64,000 nucleotides of DNA from Parascedosporium putredinis (lineage: Eukaryota > Ascomycota > Sordariomycetes > Microascales > Microascaceae): positions 1,116,001-1,180,000 of the forward strand of contig CASHTG010000017.1 in NCBI GenBank assembly GCA_949357655.1, given 5' to 3'. A program made the translations under genes and the position numbers. The notes below the pieces were generated by a model. It was not told the DNA's origin, ran no database searches, and worked only from the letters and a program-made list of their open reading frames with translations. This document shows, piece by piece, positions 26,101 through 39,500 of the stretch. The first letter of the stretch is position 1; every line of letters starts with the position of its first letter.

Positions 26101-27629
26101 TCGAGTCACTTCCCACATGATGGCAAGCGGAGCATCGCCTAGGTCCTTTGGGAGCTTGGCTTTGAGAAAGTCAGTAACGCTATCAGCTCAAGGGCTTAAT
26201 TTCGCGTGGTGAATGGGGGATGAGATAAAAGTCTACTCACGCCAGGAATCCTCGAGCCTCTTGTCAAGGGCAAAGTGCGGACCCAATACTCGCTCACCAG
26301 GCTCAAAATCGACGTCGAAGGAACTAGTAAACGAAGCTGCTGGAATTGGAGTGCCCTGAGCTGGACGCGGTGGCTCCCTAAAGGCCACGCCCTGGGAAGA
26401 AAGCGCAACGGATAGACTGGGTTGCGAGGACAATGGCAAGATACACGCAGAGATCTCGCTTGCTCCATACTCAGCGCCGGCATTGGAGAGCCGGGAATTG
26501 TCATAGATGCCGAGGGTTCTGCCACTGCCCCTCTCTAAGCCTACGCCCTGCATTACGGTGGTGGTGGTCGTCGTCGTCGTAGCTGTGGTGCGATTGCTCT
26601 GCTCCATAGGCATGGTTCTGGTCATGGGCAACTGCACTCGGGGATGGTAGCTGGGGTTGGGCGAGGGATGATGGGCATCCCCGTCAGCGGGATCATCGGC
26701 CAGGGAAGGATAGGGTCGGAGGTCTTCGGGGAGATAGAACGCCGTGGTGGCGGAGATTATACCCGTTTTAGGACCCGGGCGTAAGCGGTCCTCATCATCA
26801 AAGGGCTGGGTAAGTTGGGAATCGGAGGGAATGGTATCATCTGCTATCCGGTTCGTGGTTGAGAATATGGAGGTGTAACTTGTTTCAGCCGATGTTGTGT
26901 CTGCCGGGCCGAATGTGCTCTCACTGAGGAATGAGCGGCTATCTTCCCCTCGGGACAGCTGAAAAGATCGATTGATGGCAACCTGTCCAATTTTACCGCG
27001 AACAGGGACTTGGTCAAGAGCCGACTTGGCGCGCTTAGACACCGACGGTCCATCTCGGGCCCGCACGATTTCCGCTTCGTCCGAGTGCCTCTTGCGAAAT
27101 TGCCGGGAGTCGCCTGGGCGAGAGGCCGGGGCCGGTTGAGCAGTGCCGGCGATGGTTACATCCTTGGGCGTGCTCGTAAAAAGCCGGCGCGCGGTCGGCT
27201 CTCTGGCTTGCTGAAGAAGGTCTAGGAGACAAAGCTCCAATTCTTTCCGCTGGTCGGGCGTTGTGGCGCGTGGTATGGCATTGGACGAGGGAAGAAGTCC
27301 CGGCACGGCCCGGGGCTTTGAGACCCACTGGGAACAGATGACTTTGGCGGCGCCCCGAAACTGCGTCTCAATGGCGGACAACGGATCCGAAGTCTGATAG
27401 CCCAAATATCGAATGAGGCTATAGATCTTGGCGGCACGCTTCTCGCCCTCACTGCGAAGGCGAAGGGCCGCCTGCTGCTTTCGGGCGACAGGCGCGGGTC
27501 TGAAGCCTTGATCTCCAGGCCAAATGTTACGTTCAAAGTTTCGACAAAGGGGTGGTCGGCCACGGGATCGCTCGTCACTGGTGTGGTGTCCATTGACGGT
27601 ACCAGTGTGCGAGCTTCCATGTGTGCCAT
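23130..27629 (-). CDS. Cellular RNA-dependent RNA polymerase (RNA silencing)
   Basis: This enzyme copies single-stranded or aberrant RNA into dsRNA for Dicer. Fungal paralogues (QDE-1, SAD-1, RRP-3) serve quelling, meiotic silencing and related pathways; I cannot assign the paralogue with confidence. About 1450 residues come from three exons: 27629 to 26241, about 26159 to 25382, and 25308 to 23130. The first ~450 residues are variable. The RdRP domain starts around exon 2 and contains KLFSRLALS, GSAKGLWIVDGD and the catalytic signature SGGDYDGDKAWVCWD (plus-strand 24282-24320), whose three aspartates define the active site. Seven one-base gaps must be bridged: near 27488, A5 at 25649-25653, G5 at 25510-25514, near 24856, A4 at 24121-24124, G5 at 23450-23454, and near 23322 (plus-strand coordinates). 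Together they give exactly 1451 codons. The intron 1 acceptor is uncertain: the AAG at 26160 keeps frame, while the TAG at 26180 needs one more base. Confidence 0.93.
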
Positions 27630-28937
27630 CCACTCACTCTCGATACCAAATGGTGTGCTGACCGGAAACTTGTGGTTCTACGCCGCCGTCAACGAGAATG
27701 TCAGGACGAGCTAAATTCTCTAGGCTAATCCTGTGCGGCATTCGGCGGGCCAATGCGCGTCGCTCGCCCGTTTCGCTTCACGAAAGGGTGGGTCGGAAGG
27801 ACAGTTGGCGCTGAGCGTTGCGCTTTAAAAATTCAGGGTCCGCGGAAACTCCCGCAAGCAGAGCTCGATGGGAAAAACTGTCGACCTCTCTATCCCAGCG
27901 TTGATATGTCCGTGGTTGGAAGATGGGTAGATTTCTCCGCAGTCCTCGCAGGCGAGCTGAAATGAACGAGGTGCTGCCCCCCTTGGCTTCTGCATCCCTT
28001 GACGGATCAATTGCTCTCCTGTCCCAACTCCCAACTCCCCTGCCCCCACATCCCTGCGCAATCCCCACGCTTTTCTGATCTCGAGCATGCCCAGCCTTGT
28101 GCACACCTGCTGACCAAAGTGTAAGTACCCTAGTACCCGTGTGTCTCTCCCCCAATAAGACAAAAGCTCACCCATGCGAGCAAACATCCGGATTCAGCAC
28201 TATCAATTAATATTCGCAGTCCGAGTTGGTTAGATGCAAGTGAATTCAGTGTTCTAAAACGGCGGCCAGGAAGAATAGGCGATTGGTCTCACCCACAGGC
28301 AGTCGGACTGCAGGACTGTCGACCACTTTGCGGAATACTTACGGTGCGCTGATACAAGAAAATGGGCCAGGCCAACCCCATTAAATAACTTTTGCATCAC
28401 TGCTCCAGCGCCAAAGGGTATGACGGGGGCAACTGATGGGACGGGAAGGAACAACCTGCCATTTGTGAAGTTGATGGCCAGTCGCACTTGACCATGCTCC
28501 TGTGAGACCATGGCGTTTCAGTAGTAACCGAGTCAGGAGCGGCCACACGTGACTTCTAAAGTTGCGACTCGAGCTCCGCGGGGACTGGACAGCCCAATGA
28601 CGCCGCCTCCAAACATGATCGAAGGGGACCCGCGGGACTGGGATTGACGAATGAGCTTGTTCAATTCTATTCACACTGTGGATATGCCGAGGGTCCCGGT
28701 GATGCGGCACAGTGCCCATGCGCCGTGCTGGACGTCATTCCACACCCACCGCCGGCGGTTTATGCCAGAGACTGATTCGGTGCCACCATCCATTGACCTC
28801 ACCACCCTTTCGAACTTTTACAGGCGAGCTTATAATCTTTGCCCCTCCTTGAACATCTTTTGTTAATCCGCATGGCACCTGTCTCGCTCGGAGTTCGGCA
28901 TTCGTAACACTCCATCGCGATATTCCCTTGTCTGGTC
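27630..28937. other. Divergent promoter region between RdRP and Zn2Cys6 factor
   Basis: About 1.3 kb separates two divergent start codons, so it must hold both promoters. I see no clear TATA box. A C/T-rich patch lies at 28000-28070. No gene is supported. Confidence 0.55.
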
Positions 28938-31900
28938 ATGGAGGACTCATTGGACCCTCCAGAGGGCACCACGTCCATCAAGGACCTGACCCCGGAAGAG
29001 GCCAGCCGCATTATCCATTCACATCGCAAGGTGCGGTACGGTATGTTTGCCTCTTTTAAACCCGCATTTGCGCCGCCCCTCGAAACCGCCGCCGCTAGTT
29101 CCTCCTCACTCTTGTTGTCTTGCCCAATCTCACCCGAGTCTTACTGCTTGATTGAGAAGGTGGTTGATTTTTTTGCTCTCATCCCGCTCACAGCTTCATG
29201 CATACCACTCCCTTATATTTTCTTCTTGTTGCTGTCATACCCGATCCCGCCCCTCACTCATCCGGCGCTGTTTGACCACCGGCCTTATATATACATATAC
29301 CCATGTATAGCTAACGTGAACGTGGGGTAAAAGGGACGGCATGCTGGCCTTGCAGGCAGCGCAAAGTAAAATGCGACAATCAGCAACCCTGTGAGAACTG
29401 TGTCAAGCGTGAGCATCCTCAGCTGTGTTCGTATAAACCCAACCAGCGCGCATCTGGCAAGAATGCTAGTCAGTCTGGGCGGGCGGTTGGCCGAAAACGA
29501 ACACACTCGCCAGACTCGAGTGCGGATAGTGGTCGCAAAGAAAATCGCAGCTGGCCTAGAAACTTCAGTATGAAGAGCTCCCTTTCCACCCTCTGTGCTG
29601 CTGAAGCCCCTAAAGGCCGTCCCCTCCCTCCTTTCTTACTTACTAACTTGGCGCGAAGCCACGAGTGTTGATGAGGGTGATGTACCGGAACCTGTGAGAT
29701 ATCTCGGCCAAAACAGCATTCCTGTCCTGCTGAGGGAACAACCAGGAACCACAAATGGTGGTGATGTCAGCGATATTCGGCAAGACATGAGACCTATTCT
29801 CGGCCTCGACACGTCGGCGCCATTTCCTTTGATGTCCACAAAACATCTCGACCGCCTAACTCAGGAGATTACATCCGAGCTACCCTCCGATAGAGAGGTG
29901 ATGAAGTGAGAGAGACAGGACCCCCACACTTCATGTTCTTGACGGCGCCCTCCAGGCACATTCTAACCTTGTTTCCTGCTAGGCTCTTCCGAACTTATAA
30001 GGAAGTGACGCAACCCTTCTGGGGCTTCGTGATAGATCTAGATGAGTTCGAGGTCAAGCTCGTTACGTACCTGGAAGAGAGAGCGCGGTCAATGCGAGGT
30101 GCCGCCATTTCACCCAAACCCGTTTCGGCAACATGGCTCGCTATTCTGTTTGCGATACTCGCAGTCGGTTCCCAGTATCATGATTCGCCGTATCACGTTC
30201 GAACCAAGGATTCTCAAAAGTACATCCAAGTCGCGTTTCACTTCCTGCGATTAGGCAACTTCTTGCTAAGGTAAGAAAGGACATTCTCCCTACTTTTTGT
30301 GAGAGACAAGCCCGGAGATGGGTGATTCTAATCTATCATAACTAGACCCACATATGACTCTATTCAGGTCCTCCTCCTGACAAGTTTTGTACTTCTTAAT
30401 GACATGAAGGCTGAGGCGTCTTGGGCCATACTTGGCTTAACGTGCCGTCTCGCCCAGTCGCTAGGCCTTCATCGTCCTTCACCCCATGACGTCAAGGACG
30501 TCGTAACTCCCGACTCCAAAGTCAAGGAGACCATACGAAGGAAACTCTGGTGGACATGTACCTGGCATGACACTCTCATCTCACTCTCTTTTGATCGGTA
30601 CGCGCCATGATGTCACCTCACCCCGTTCCCGTCGTTGCTAATGCGAGCCTGCGATACTACAGCTACCCAGTGACAAATATCCCGTCCTGTCTCCTTCCAG
30701 ATACGGCGGACCAGTACACCTACTTGGAGGCCATGTACCATCTCACCTACATAATATGTCGACGACTTTCTCCAGATCTCATCGCGGGCGCCACTTACGA
30801 GCAGATTATCGACATACGCGACTCCGTCAGAGAGCTGGGCACCAAGCTTGTACCTCAGATCCAATTCAAAGATCGGTGCAGAACAGTCAAGGACCGGCTC
30901 CAGCACTTTGCCATCCAGCTCCATCTAGCCTTTACCATATCTGTTGCATGTCGCCCCGCGTTGCGGCGTGACTGCCCCTTTGAGCCACAACAGAAAGAGT
31001 ACATTGCCAATGAATGCAAGGCGAACCTCATAACAACGGTCAAGATGTTCCTCTCGATGCATCAACTCTCCGTTATCCCTACGCGAAGCTGGGCCTTCAC
31101 CTACAACGGCCTCTCGTCCGCGCTTCTCCTGGGCATCTTGGTAGATACCAAGGCAGACCCCGAAATCCGCCAACTTCAAGGTGATTTGATCGCCGCGCTC
31201 TCCGCGACGGCCGCCAAAGAACAGCCGTCGCCCTCGGGCGGGGTGAAGAAGACCGACAAGGATATCGAGTTATCGGGTCCCTTATGGAGAGCCCTCATGG
31301 CCCTGAAGAATATCTACAAGCACGGCTCCATCACAGGCAACTCGGTGAAGCGCGAGGGCGCCGAGAGCACGCCCAGCGCAATGTCTGAGCCTGCGGTTCC
31401 CGCGTTACCCTTTACCGCACCCCTCTAAGTACAAATATCGAAGACGCGCAATACCGCCCGCCCCCACTCGCCGGCATCGATCCCGCGCATCATGATGCGG
31501 CGCGAACGATGGCAGAGATGCAACAGCGGAGCGCGGTACCTGTCCCTGATTATACTAGGTATGAAAGTGTCCAGACTACACGCGGGACGCTCCTAGAAAA
31601 GTCTGAACCATGCACCGTAGCTAACACTTTGAAATTAGCCTCTCTCCGGCCCAGCAAATACCAGGAGTTAACTTGGATCACCTTGTTGGGATGGACCCGT
31701 CCCCTTACATGTCCCCTCTTGACCTCTACGACTCCATTTGGTGGGGTAAGTATCGGACACCCTGGGGTGAGCCCGGAACCTTAAATCGTCATGTCGGTGC
31801 TAACGTTCTGCCGTCCTTTTCTAGAATCTCCCGAGGCGTGGAACGGCGGCTTCGACGCCATGAACTTTGATTTCATGACCCAGCCGGCTCCGCCGCAAGG

Positions 31901-31970
31901 GCAACAACAACAACAACAACAACAGCAGCAGCAGCAGCAGCCGCCGCCGCAATCAGGATTTTACTTTTGA
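28938..31970 (+). CDS. Zn(II)2Cys6 fungal-specific transcription factor with poly-Q tail
   Basis: This is a nuclear DNA-binding regulator. Seven exons (28938-29040, 29334-29905, 29983-30270, 30346-30597, 30663-31558, 31639-31745, 31825-31970) give about 788 residues. The binuclear zinc cluster begins just after the first intron: CWPC, then six residues, C, five, C, two, C, eight, C, i.e. the canonical C-x2-C-x6-C-x5-C-x2-C-x8-C. The middle homology region (Fungal_trans) covers exons 3-5, with LGLTCRLAQSLGLHR and RRKLWWTCTWHDTL typical. The C-terminus has a run of 13 glutamines (31902-31940) and a proline-rich end, a likely activation domain. Introns are 293, 77, 75, 65, 80 and 79 nt. Two frame breaks: a net shift in the linker after the zinc cluster (about 29600-29655) and one missing C at the run 31420-31423. 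The target pathway is unknown; it is divergent from the RdRP gene. Confidence 0.9.
31902..31940 (+). repeat. CAA/CAG trinucleotide run encoding 13 Gln
   Basis: Seven CAA followed by six CAG codons lie in frame near the C-terminus of the Zn2Cys6 factor, then four CCG/CCA-type proline codons. Confidence 0.95.
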
Positions 31971-34900
31971 GCTGGGACTCTCTTTTCTTTTTAATTGGCG
32001 CGATTTGGGAAGGGCGGGTGGTAGGGGCGCAAATTTTTGGAAGTTTTGTATATGTCTATGCGAGAAAATAGGGCCTACATGTATACCACGACCACGCATT
32101 CTACGGGGATCCTGGCACGTATGGGTAATAGAAAATGAGTGGCTGTTCTTTTTCATCTTTCTTTTCACTTTTGTTCATCGCGTGCTTGCATTGGTGAACC
32201 AGGACACATTAGAATCCTTCAAAACAGCCCATCATCCATAGCAATGTTGAATGACAGTGTGTACAGGGGCTTATCAAGGAGTATAGCATTTGGGAAATGA
32301 AGGGTAGATCGCGCCGTCTAAGTCTAAGGGGAACGAACACACGGAACGTGAGAGAGGCGGAGGTATGGAGAGGTGCCACGCCTGTCGGAGCGTCGCTTGT
32401 TAGCTTACAAGTTTCTAGCTGCCCTGATATCTAGCAGTGTTGATTCAGGTTTAGAAACGCCATTTCCTGGCTTCGCGAAATTGAGCGTTTCCGCTTGAGC
32501 CGCCCGTCTTTACATTCCTTCCTCCCTCCCCTTTCTCCTTCTTCGCCTCCTCTCCTCCCTCTCCCTCTCTTCCGATTTCCTTCTTTCTTCCCTTTTCTTG
32601 TTTTTGATCGTATTGGCGCGCTTGTGCCAATGGTACCAGAATCAGGCTCGGTTCTACTGAGCTATTACCCTCACAGCCCTGGTCACTTCGCCTTACCCCA
32701 TCTATCCACCCGCCTTGCGCAGGGAAGGAGGCACAAGATGAGTTCAATATATACCTGCTGACTTGGCACGCTGAGATTCGATGCTCTAATGCGCGTTGCT
32801 GCCTTTTACGTACACCGAGCGTGGCAGCCATCAGCAGACTCATGGGCCCCGAGGCTCCCGAGAATGACATACCGGCGAGACGGAGGTCAGCAATATACCC
32901 TCCCCTCCCTCTGCCAGGGCAAAATTGTGCGGGATATGCGAACCCCTCCCTGGGATGCTTCATCATTCGTCCATAGAAGGATGATGCTGTCTGTTTGGAG
33001 GCCCCTCTTACGAGAATGGCTCAGAGGAAGGAAGGGCTGACCAAAGCAGAATGTGGCGCAGAGCTCACGTAGACCACATCTACCTAAGGATCCCGAGGAT
33101 CCGGTCCTCATGATCGTGATTTTTTCAATTTCACTTTTCCAAATACCATATTTTCGGCTCTTTTTCGTTTTTACGACGACGGGAGGATAACAATGCGTCC
33201 TGGGTCGCGCTCCACATCCTAGGCGGTGCAACTGCCTGTGATCTTTGGCGCCATTCCCCCACATTTGGGAGGGCCAGGTAGCCAGGGTCTGCAGTCAGGG
33301 TCTCCCTAGTCCCCAAAGTCCGCCCGCCAACTGTGGGGTCAACTAGGGTTCGAATTAACAATTTTTGGGGCAACATATGGGGGTACCGAGTATCACCCCA
33401 GCCTCGCGTCAAACCTCTTGTCCTCCAGCGTTGATTCACAAGAGAGACCATGTCAGAGCCCCAAAACACAGAAGGACAACCCGAAGCGGTGAGTGTGTTT
33501 GGCGGAGAAGGCTTAGTACCATGGAGGAATGTTCTGCTGCCCCGCTCACTATACACTATGGGTGCTGGAAGAGGGCATTTCGAGCGCGTCGGTGATATGA
33601 GGAATATAGTGGTGATGCCGGAGGCGAGATCAGTTGTCAAGCCAAGCAGGCCAAAGACGCTTAAGGCTTAAGATGGAAGGTATCTCTAAGGTCAATAAAA
33701 GCTCGGAGGTTGGTGTCTGCTTCCAGAATCCCTTGTGAAGTGTTCGTGTACATTGAAAGAAGTGCCAACGATGTCCCGCATGCCGCAGCAGTTTTCCCCA
33801 GGCGTTCGACCCACCCCGGCCTGGCGCCACTTCTCGTGTCATTCCATCCACTGAGTGATTGGATAAGAGCAAAAATTGGACGACACAACTAGCGTATTCT
33901 TTGGAATGCGGACAAAGCGGGTTTCCCGATTGATTTTCGAAGCATTTGGGGCTTCCCTTTCGCCCTGTCTTTTTCCTTCGTAGATGCATACATCCCGCCC
34001 TTCTTTCCATGTCCACTCCCGAAACACCCGGCTCGTTTGCGCGAGAAACAAAGCAGCATGGAAGTAAGTGCAGGAGAAAGGTGAGCACCAGCAGGGTGCT
34101 CAAGCCTGCACCTGGATGGCCAACGCACCCAAAAAAAAAATCCGGCGTCACCTGGCCTGGCGTCGTGGGCTTCATGGAACCGATGCTGGGGCGGACTTGC
34201 TTGTCAGCCTGGCCCTCGGAAAGTAAATTGCACCGGCCGGCTGCCTGCAACGATAGATAGCCATGTCTATCCCTTCCACCAACATTTAGGCACCGGGGTC
34301 CAGTATTGTTGTCAAAAATCTGGCATGTACCTCGTCAGGAGAAGGGAAGCCTGGCCTCGCGCTCGTCGGGTCCATGATGCGAATATGAAAGACTTGAAGA
34401 ATTTGATTGATCAGCGCCTCGTGGAGTTTGGGGCCTCACCGGAAGGAAGGTGGCGTTGACCGGACCTGCCTGTTCTGCCCCACCATCCAGTGTGCCTTCC
34501 TTCGTAATGAGGAATTGTTATCGCTGGCACTGGACAGTGGAAGCCACGGCGTCGGAGGAGTTAGACTTTTCGGGGTTGAGCCTTGTCGGGAAACCCTTCC
34601 ATATAATTCTCCATAATTTAGTCCCGTTTTCCCCTTGCCCCCTGGGCCTCATCTCCTGCTCCCCTTTTTAACTTTCCGGCATCTGCCCCCTTTGTCTTGG
34701 CCAGCTTCGGGTCTTTCGGTTCACGCTTCAAGTTCGGCATTGCTCACGCCGCACCGCCGATGCCGGTGTTCATCGATGTTCACAACGATTGACCAAGTCT
34801 ATTACTGACTGAGCCAGCTAGAGCGAACTGGCGAGGGATGGACCTATCCATTGGATCTATGGATGTCTCGGCGGTGGTATCTTGGCTCGACTGCAAGGGA

Positions 34901-36528
34901 TCGAGAGCCTGCACATGGGGGACTACGGCGTACTTGTAGATGTCGGTGTCAACAGTGCTGCTGGGGCAATGTTCCATCGGCTAGTTCTATTATTATTATT
35001 CCATTTCCACAGGCAGCCAACCCCGCAAGCGAAACAGTGCAATACAGCCTCCGCTTCGACTTTGATTATGGAGCTACACATGCCGGGGGTGAGTACAAGT
35101 AGCTGGCTGGCTGCGTCTTATCGCGAGCTGGGCTCGAGGCGCGGTCAGCCTGTCCACCCACCTCCATCAGACCAGCCAATACGGCCAATACCCCCCACTC
35201 AAGGGTCGTCCGACCCTCAAACACGAAAAACGAGGGCATGTCAAATGCACATCGTCCCGGGTAGGAAGGCTCGGTAAGTATTTAACCACTCACTGAGCAG
35301 GCTTGGGCTAACTATCGAGAGAAGAGCCCCAAATGGGAGAACAAGGGAGGGGATAGGTCGAAAGATAGACAGTGCGGGATAGAGCGATATCGAAGCGGAA
35401 GCCGATGTCGCGTTGCATGAGGAAATGGTGGTTTATTGGCAGCAGTCCTGCTGATCTCCTCGGGTCACTAAATTGGTTGAACTGGACTGGTCCAGACCAA
35501 CCTAGTCGCCACCGAGCGCCGGTTCGTTGGCCGAGAAGACGTCTAGCTTGAGCACCAGAAGTCCGAGGTCTCAGGGTCACCCGTGGACCCTTATTTTCCC
35601 TTTTCTCTTTCTTTATTTGACTTTTTTGCCATTGGGCAAGCCGACCTCAGGATTACAACACTGCCGGGGTCAAAGTACACTTGTTGGCCTCTCCTCCCCT
35701 TCCACACCTAGTGTTTGGAATCAATACCTAGATGCCGCCAACGGGGGAGTCCTGAGATGGAAATTTCCCTGTAAATCTTTTGCCATCTACCCGCACAGTG
35801 AACGAGGCGGTGGCCAGCTCAACCAAAAGCCCCCTTCAACACCATACACATGGCCCATTCCCCAAGTGCGCTTGATACCTGAATCGTGGATCTTCTCCAA
35901 AGGCCCACAAGCCCCATAGAAACCAAACGGACGAGAGCGAGGGGCGATTTTCTAGTCCCGGCGCTAGAAGGACCCCTTCACCACCGGGGCCTGGGCCTGG
36001 ATAACACATTCCTCAATGATACCGGAGAGGCGCGGCTAGGGGCGGGCAAGATTCGTTGTTGGTGGAGCCTCACCGTGCTTCCTCGTGACGAATTTAGCTA
36101 GCCAGGCCAGAGACGTCCCTTGGTAGTGCTCAGACACTCCTCCGTTCTAGACCCGGACCACCTCCCGCCCATCAATCTTCCACTTTGGAGATGAGGATCT
36201 ATGGAAGAGCGTAGGCCTGCGCCCTTTTAAGGCATGCCTCCCCCGTTTCCTTCCGGCTGCCCCCTCCCCTCCCTTTTCCCCCCTTCCCTCCCCGTTTATT
36301 GATTCAGACCTCCTCCTCCACTCTCCTTCCTACCTCTCCATCTCCTTTATCGAGCAACGTTTTGGAAAGAGTAGGGATTTCCCTCGCTCTATGCGAAGAG
36401 GACCTGAATTCAACAACATATCCTCCTCGATTCTACGGAAGCCCCGGTGTGCTTAGATATTCCGGATTCATCGAGGCATACAGCCGCCCACCATTCCTTC
36501 CCGTTCGCCATTGAATCTCTTCGCCAAC
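31971..36528. other. 4.5-kb gene-free stretch
   Basis: No domain-bearing open frame is found on either strand. A strong C/T-rich tract lies at 32505-32600, with further C/T-rich sequence at 36240-36300, which probably belongs to the calpain leader. A triplet run (ATT)n occurs near 34988-35002. A 169-codon minus-strand frame at 33131-33640 has no recognisable motif. Confidence 0.5.
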
Positions 36529-39500
36529 ATGCACGGCTATAGCTCGTCAGAAGAGTCCGAGGACCCCAAGCGACCCAAGGCTGCTCCCTCCAGCTCGAGT
36601 ACCTCTAACGATCAGAAGAAGAAGAAGAAGAAGAAGCCTCCGCCGCAGGCGACCATCAACCGGATATGGAAGAAGCTACAGGCGAGCCAGCCTACAATTC
36701 CGCTCGCAGTTCTTCCGTTCGACCCCGTGCAACCCCGGCCAGCCCCGATAGGGCGAATGAGTCTTCGGCCGCATCCTACGAGAGGGCGGTCGAAGAGTGC
36801 CGCCGCAAGGTCCGCAAGATCATCAAGGAGTGCAGACGTGTGAACACACGCTATCGAGATCCGGGCTGGGATCTGGTAAGTTTTTTTTTCTATATTTTTC
36901 TTATTTCTTTTTCCTCTTTTGTTTTTCGGCTTCTCCTCCTCCGAAAAGGGGGTCGGGTTCAGAGCCTCGCTGGGTGAGGCGCACGAAACGCGCTGCTGGT
37001 GGTCAGGCTCCGCACACCGAACTCTTTGCGGTGAAGATACCCGAACGCATGGCTTCAATGGTTCTTTTTGGACAACGGTGAACCGCGCAGGTCTCACCCT
37101 TGCATTGACATCCGGAGCTGCACTCATCGCAGCCAGTTGAGGCGAGACGGTGTGGGGGACTGCAGAAGCACGAAACATCGGAAGCGGAAAATGGTGGGCG
37201 ACGGGAGCCCGAGACCACTGGCGACACAAGCATCGATTGGCGGCCTGCCGGGGTGCAAGCAGCATCAATGCTATGTTGGGTCAAGTCAAGAGCGCCTGAG
37301 AGCACTGGATTGGAGGGTTGCGTTCAGCGTACTACACACCCGCTAATGTTGCAGGGAGGCCCTGTAACAGGCGGTGTGCTCCGCCGCGAACGGCGCCCGT
37401 CCTCTCCGTGCTCAATCTCTCCTGCAGCTTGCGTCTGGTGATCGCAGCGGGATTGATGTTTAGCGACTTCAATTCCTCGCCGAATCCCTGCGCCCACTGG
37501 CCATATCCCTCGGACAGGTGTGCTTGAGAAGAGGGGAACCGCATCTTTCACTTTTGCTGAGAGATGCTTCGGCCTCTCACGCTTCAGATTTCGTTGTGTG
37601 GCTGAAATCATGAGTCGAAAAAGGCGACATGGGCTAACGGTGCACACTGTGTGTGTAGGATTGGGACCTCAAAATGGAAAAAGGCAACTGCCTCAACTAT
37701 CTCGGACACGAAACCTATGAGGTCGGCTACCCGCCGTCGTCGAGCGCCAATCTGCCCAAAGCCGTCAAGCGCGTGCACGAGATCTTCGAGAATCCCACTT
37801 TTATGAAGAGTGTGAGCAGCTCCGAGATCGTCCAAGGCAGCATCGGAAACTGTTGGGCAGTCGCCGCCCTCTCCGCGCTTGCCGACGTCAAGGACGGTAT
37901 CCAGCAGCTCTGTGTTGAGTACGATACTCGTGAGTTTCCCTGCCGAGCAACGCACACTCCCCCCTTCTTGGACTGGACCCTGGACCCTGTGGCCATTGTC
38001 CGTTTTCGGGGCCGTTGGCTTTTTCCGGTTCAACGCCGTTGGGCCGTTGGTGGCACTGTGAGGAGAATTACCCCTTTTCTAACTGGTTGTGGCGACTTTT
38101 CTGTTTTAGGTGTTGGTATCTACGGATTCGTCTTTTATCGAGGTGAGTTCGCACTGCCCAGAGATCTGCGTCGTACATTCAGATCAACGTTCCCCCTACC
38201 CTAATATTGAGGGTGTTTCTTTTCTTTTTCCTTTGTTTTGCCTCGCCTCAACCCGATCTCTCGCATGCTAACAGCCTAATCATGCAGATGGCGAATGGGT
38301 CTATTCTATCATTGACGACAAACTATACTTGAAGTCGCCGAACTGGGACTGCCCAAGCCTGCAGCGCCAGCTTCTGACGCAGATCGATCGTGAGGACATT
38401 GAGCTGCATTATCGGAAGACGTACCAAACCGGCTCCAAGGCCCTATTTTTCGGCAAGAACAAGGATCAAAATGAGACTTGGCTACCTCTCTTGGAGAAGG
38501 CCTATGCCAAGGCTCACGGAGACTATGCGTCTCTCATTGGAGGTTGGATCGGCGAGGGCCTCGAGGATATGACTGGCGGCGTCACAACCGAGCTGCTTGC
38601 TTCGGATATCCTCGACACCGACGCCTTTTGGGATGATGAGCTCTCCAAAGTCAACAAGGAGTTCATGTTCGGCTGCTCCACCGGCCTCCTCGACGGAGGT
38701 TACGGCAGCCGCGACGGCATCACTGAACGCCACGCCTACGGCGTCATGGACGCCAGGACCCTAAAGTCCGGCCAGCGTCTTGTAAAACTCCGGAACCCCT
38801 GGGGAAAGGCCCGGAAGGGTGTCTGGGAGGGCGCCTGGGGCGACGGCTCCAAAGAGTGGACCACCGATGTTCAGCAGGAACTCGGTCACCAATTTGGTAA
38901 TGATTCCGTTTTCTGGATCTCCTATGAGGATCTCCTTAGCAAATATCAGCACTTTGACCGCACTCGCCTCTTCCGCGAGAATGACTGGGGTTGCTGCCAA
39001 CGCTGGATCGGCGTCGACGTGCCCTGGAAGGCGAGTTACCACGAAAAGTTTCACATCAAGCTTACCAAGGACTCGCCCTTGGTCCTCGTTCTCTCCCAAC
39101 TCGATCGGAGGTACTTCAAGGGGCTTGAGGGCCAGTACAACTTCCGTCTGCAGTTCCGCGTTCACGAGCAGGGCCACCTCGGTGCCGAGGACTACATTGT
39201 CCGCTCCCACGGCAACTATCTCATGACGCGGTCCGTTTCCATTGAGATTCCCGACATGCCTGCCGGAAACTACACCGTCTACATCCTGGTCACCGCCGAG
39301 CGCAATACCGACAAGCCCTCGGTCGATGAAGTCGTGAAGCGCGAGTGCAAGAAGCGCGTGGAGAATGAGAAGCTCGCCCAGGTCGGCTACGCCTACGACC
39401 TCGCCCACTCCAAGGCCCATCACCACATCGAGAAGGTGAGGGAGATGCGCAAGACCGCCAACCAGAACAAGGCGAGCGGCTGCCGCATGTCGGAGAGGCG

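Noticed and set aside
33347..33355. GGTTCGAAT as a tRNA B box
   Set aside because: No matching A box, acceptor stem or anticodon arm could be found at suitable spacing.
36666..36875. Calpain starting at the internal ATG 36666
   Set aside because: Possible, but the upstream Ser/Lys-rich frame from 36529 reads naturally into it with one base restored in the AAG run. Kept as an alternative start.
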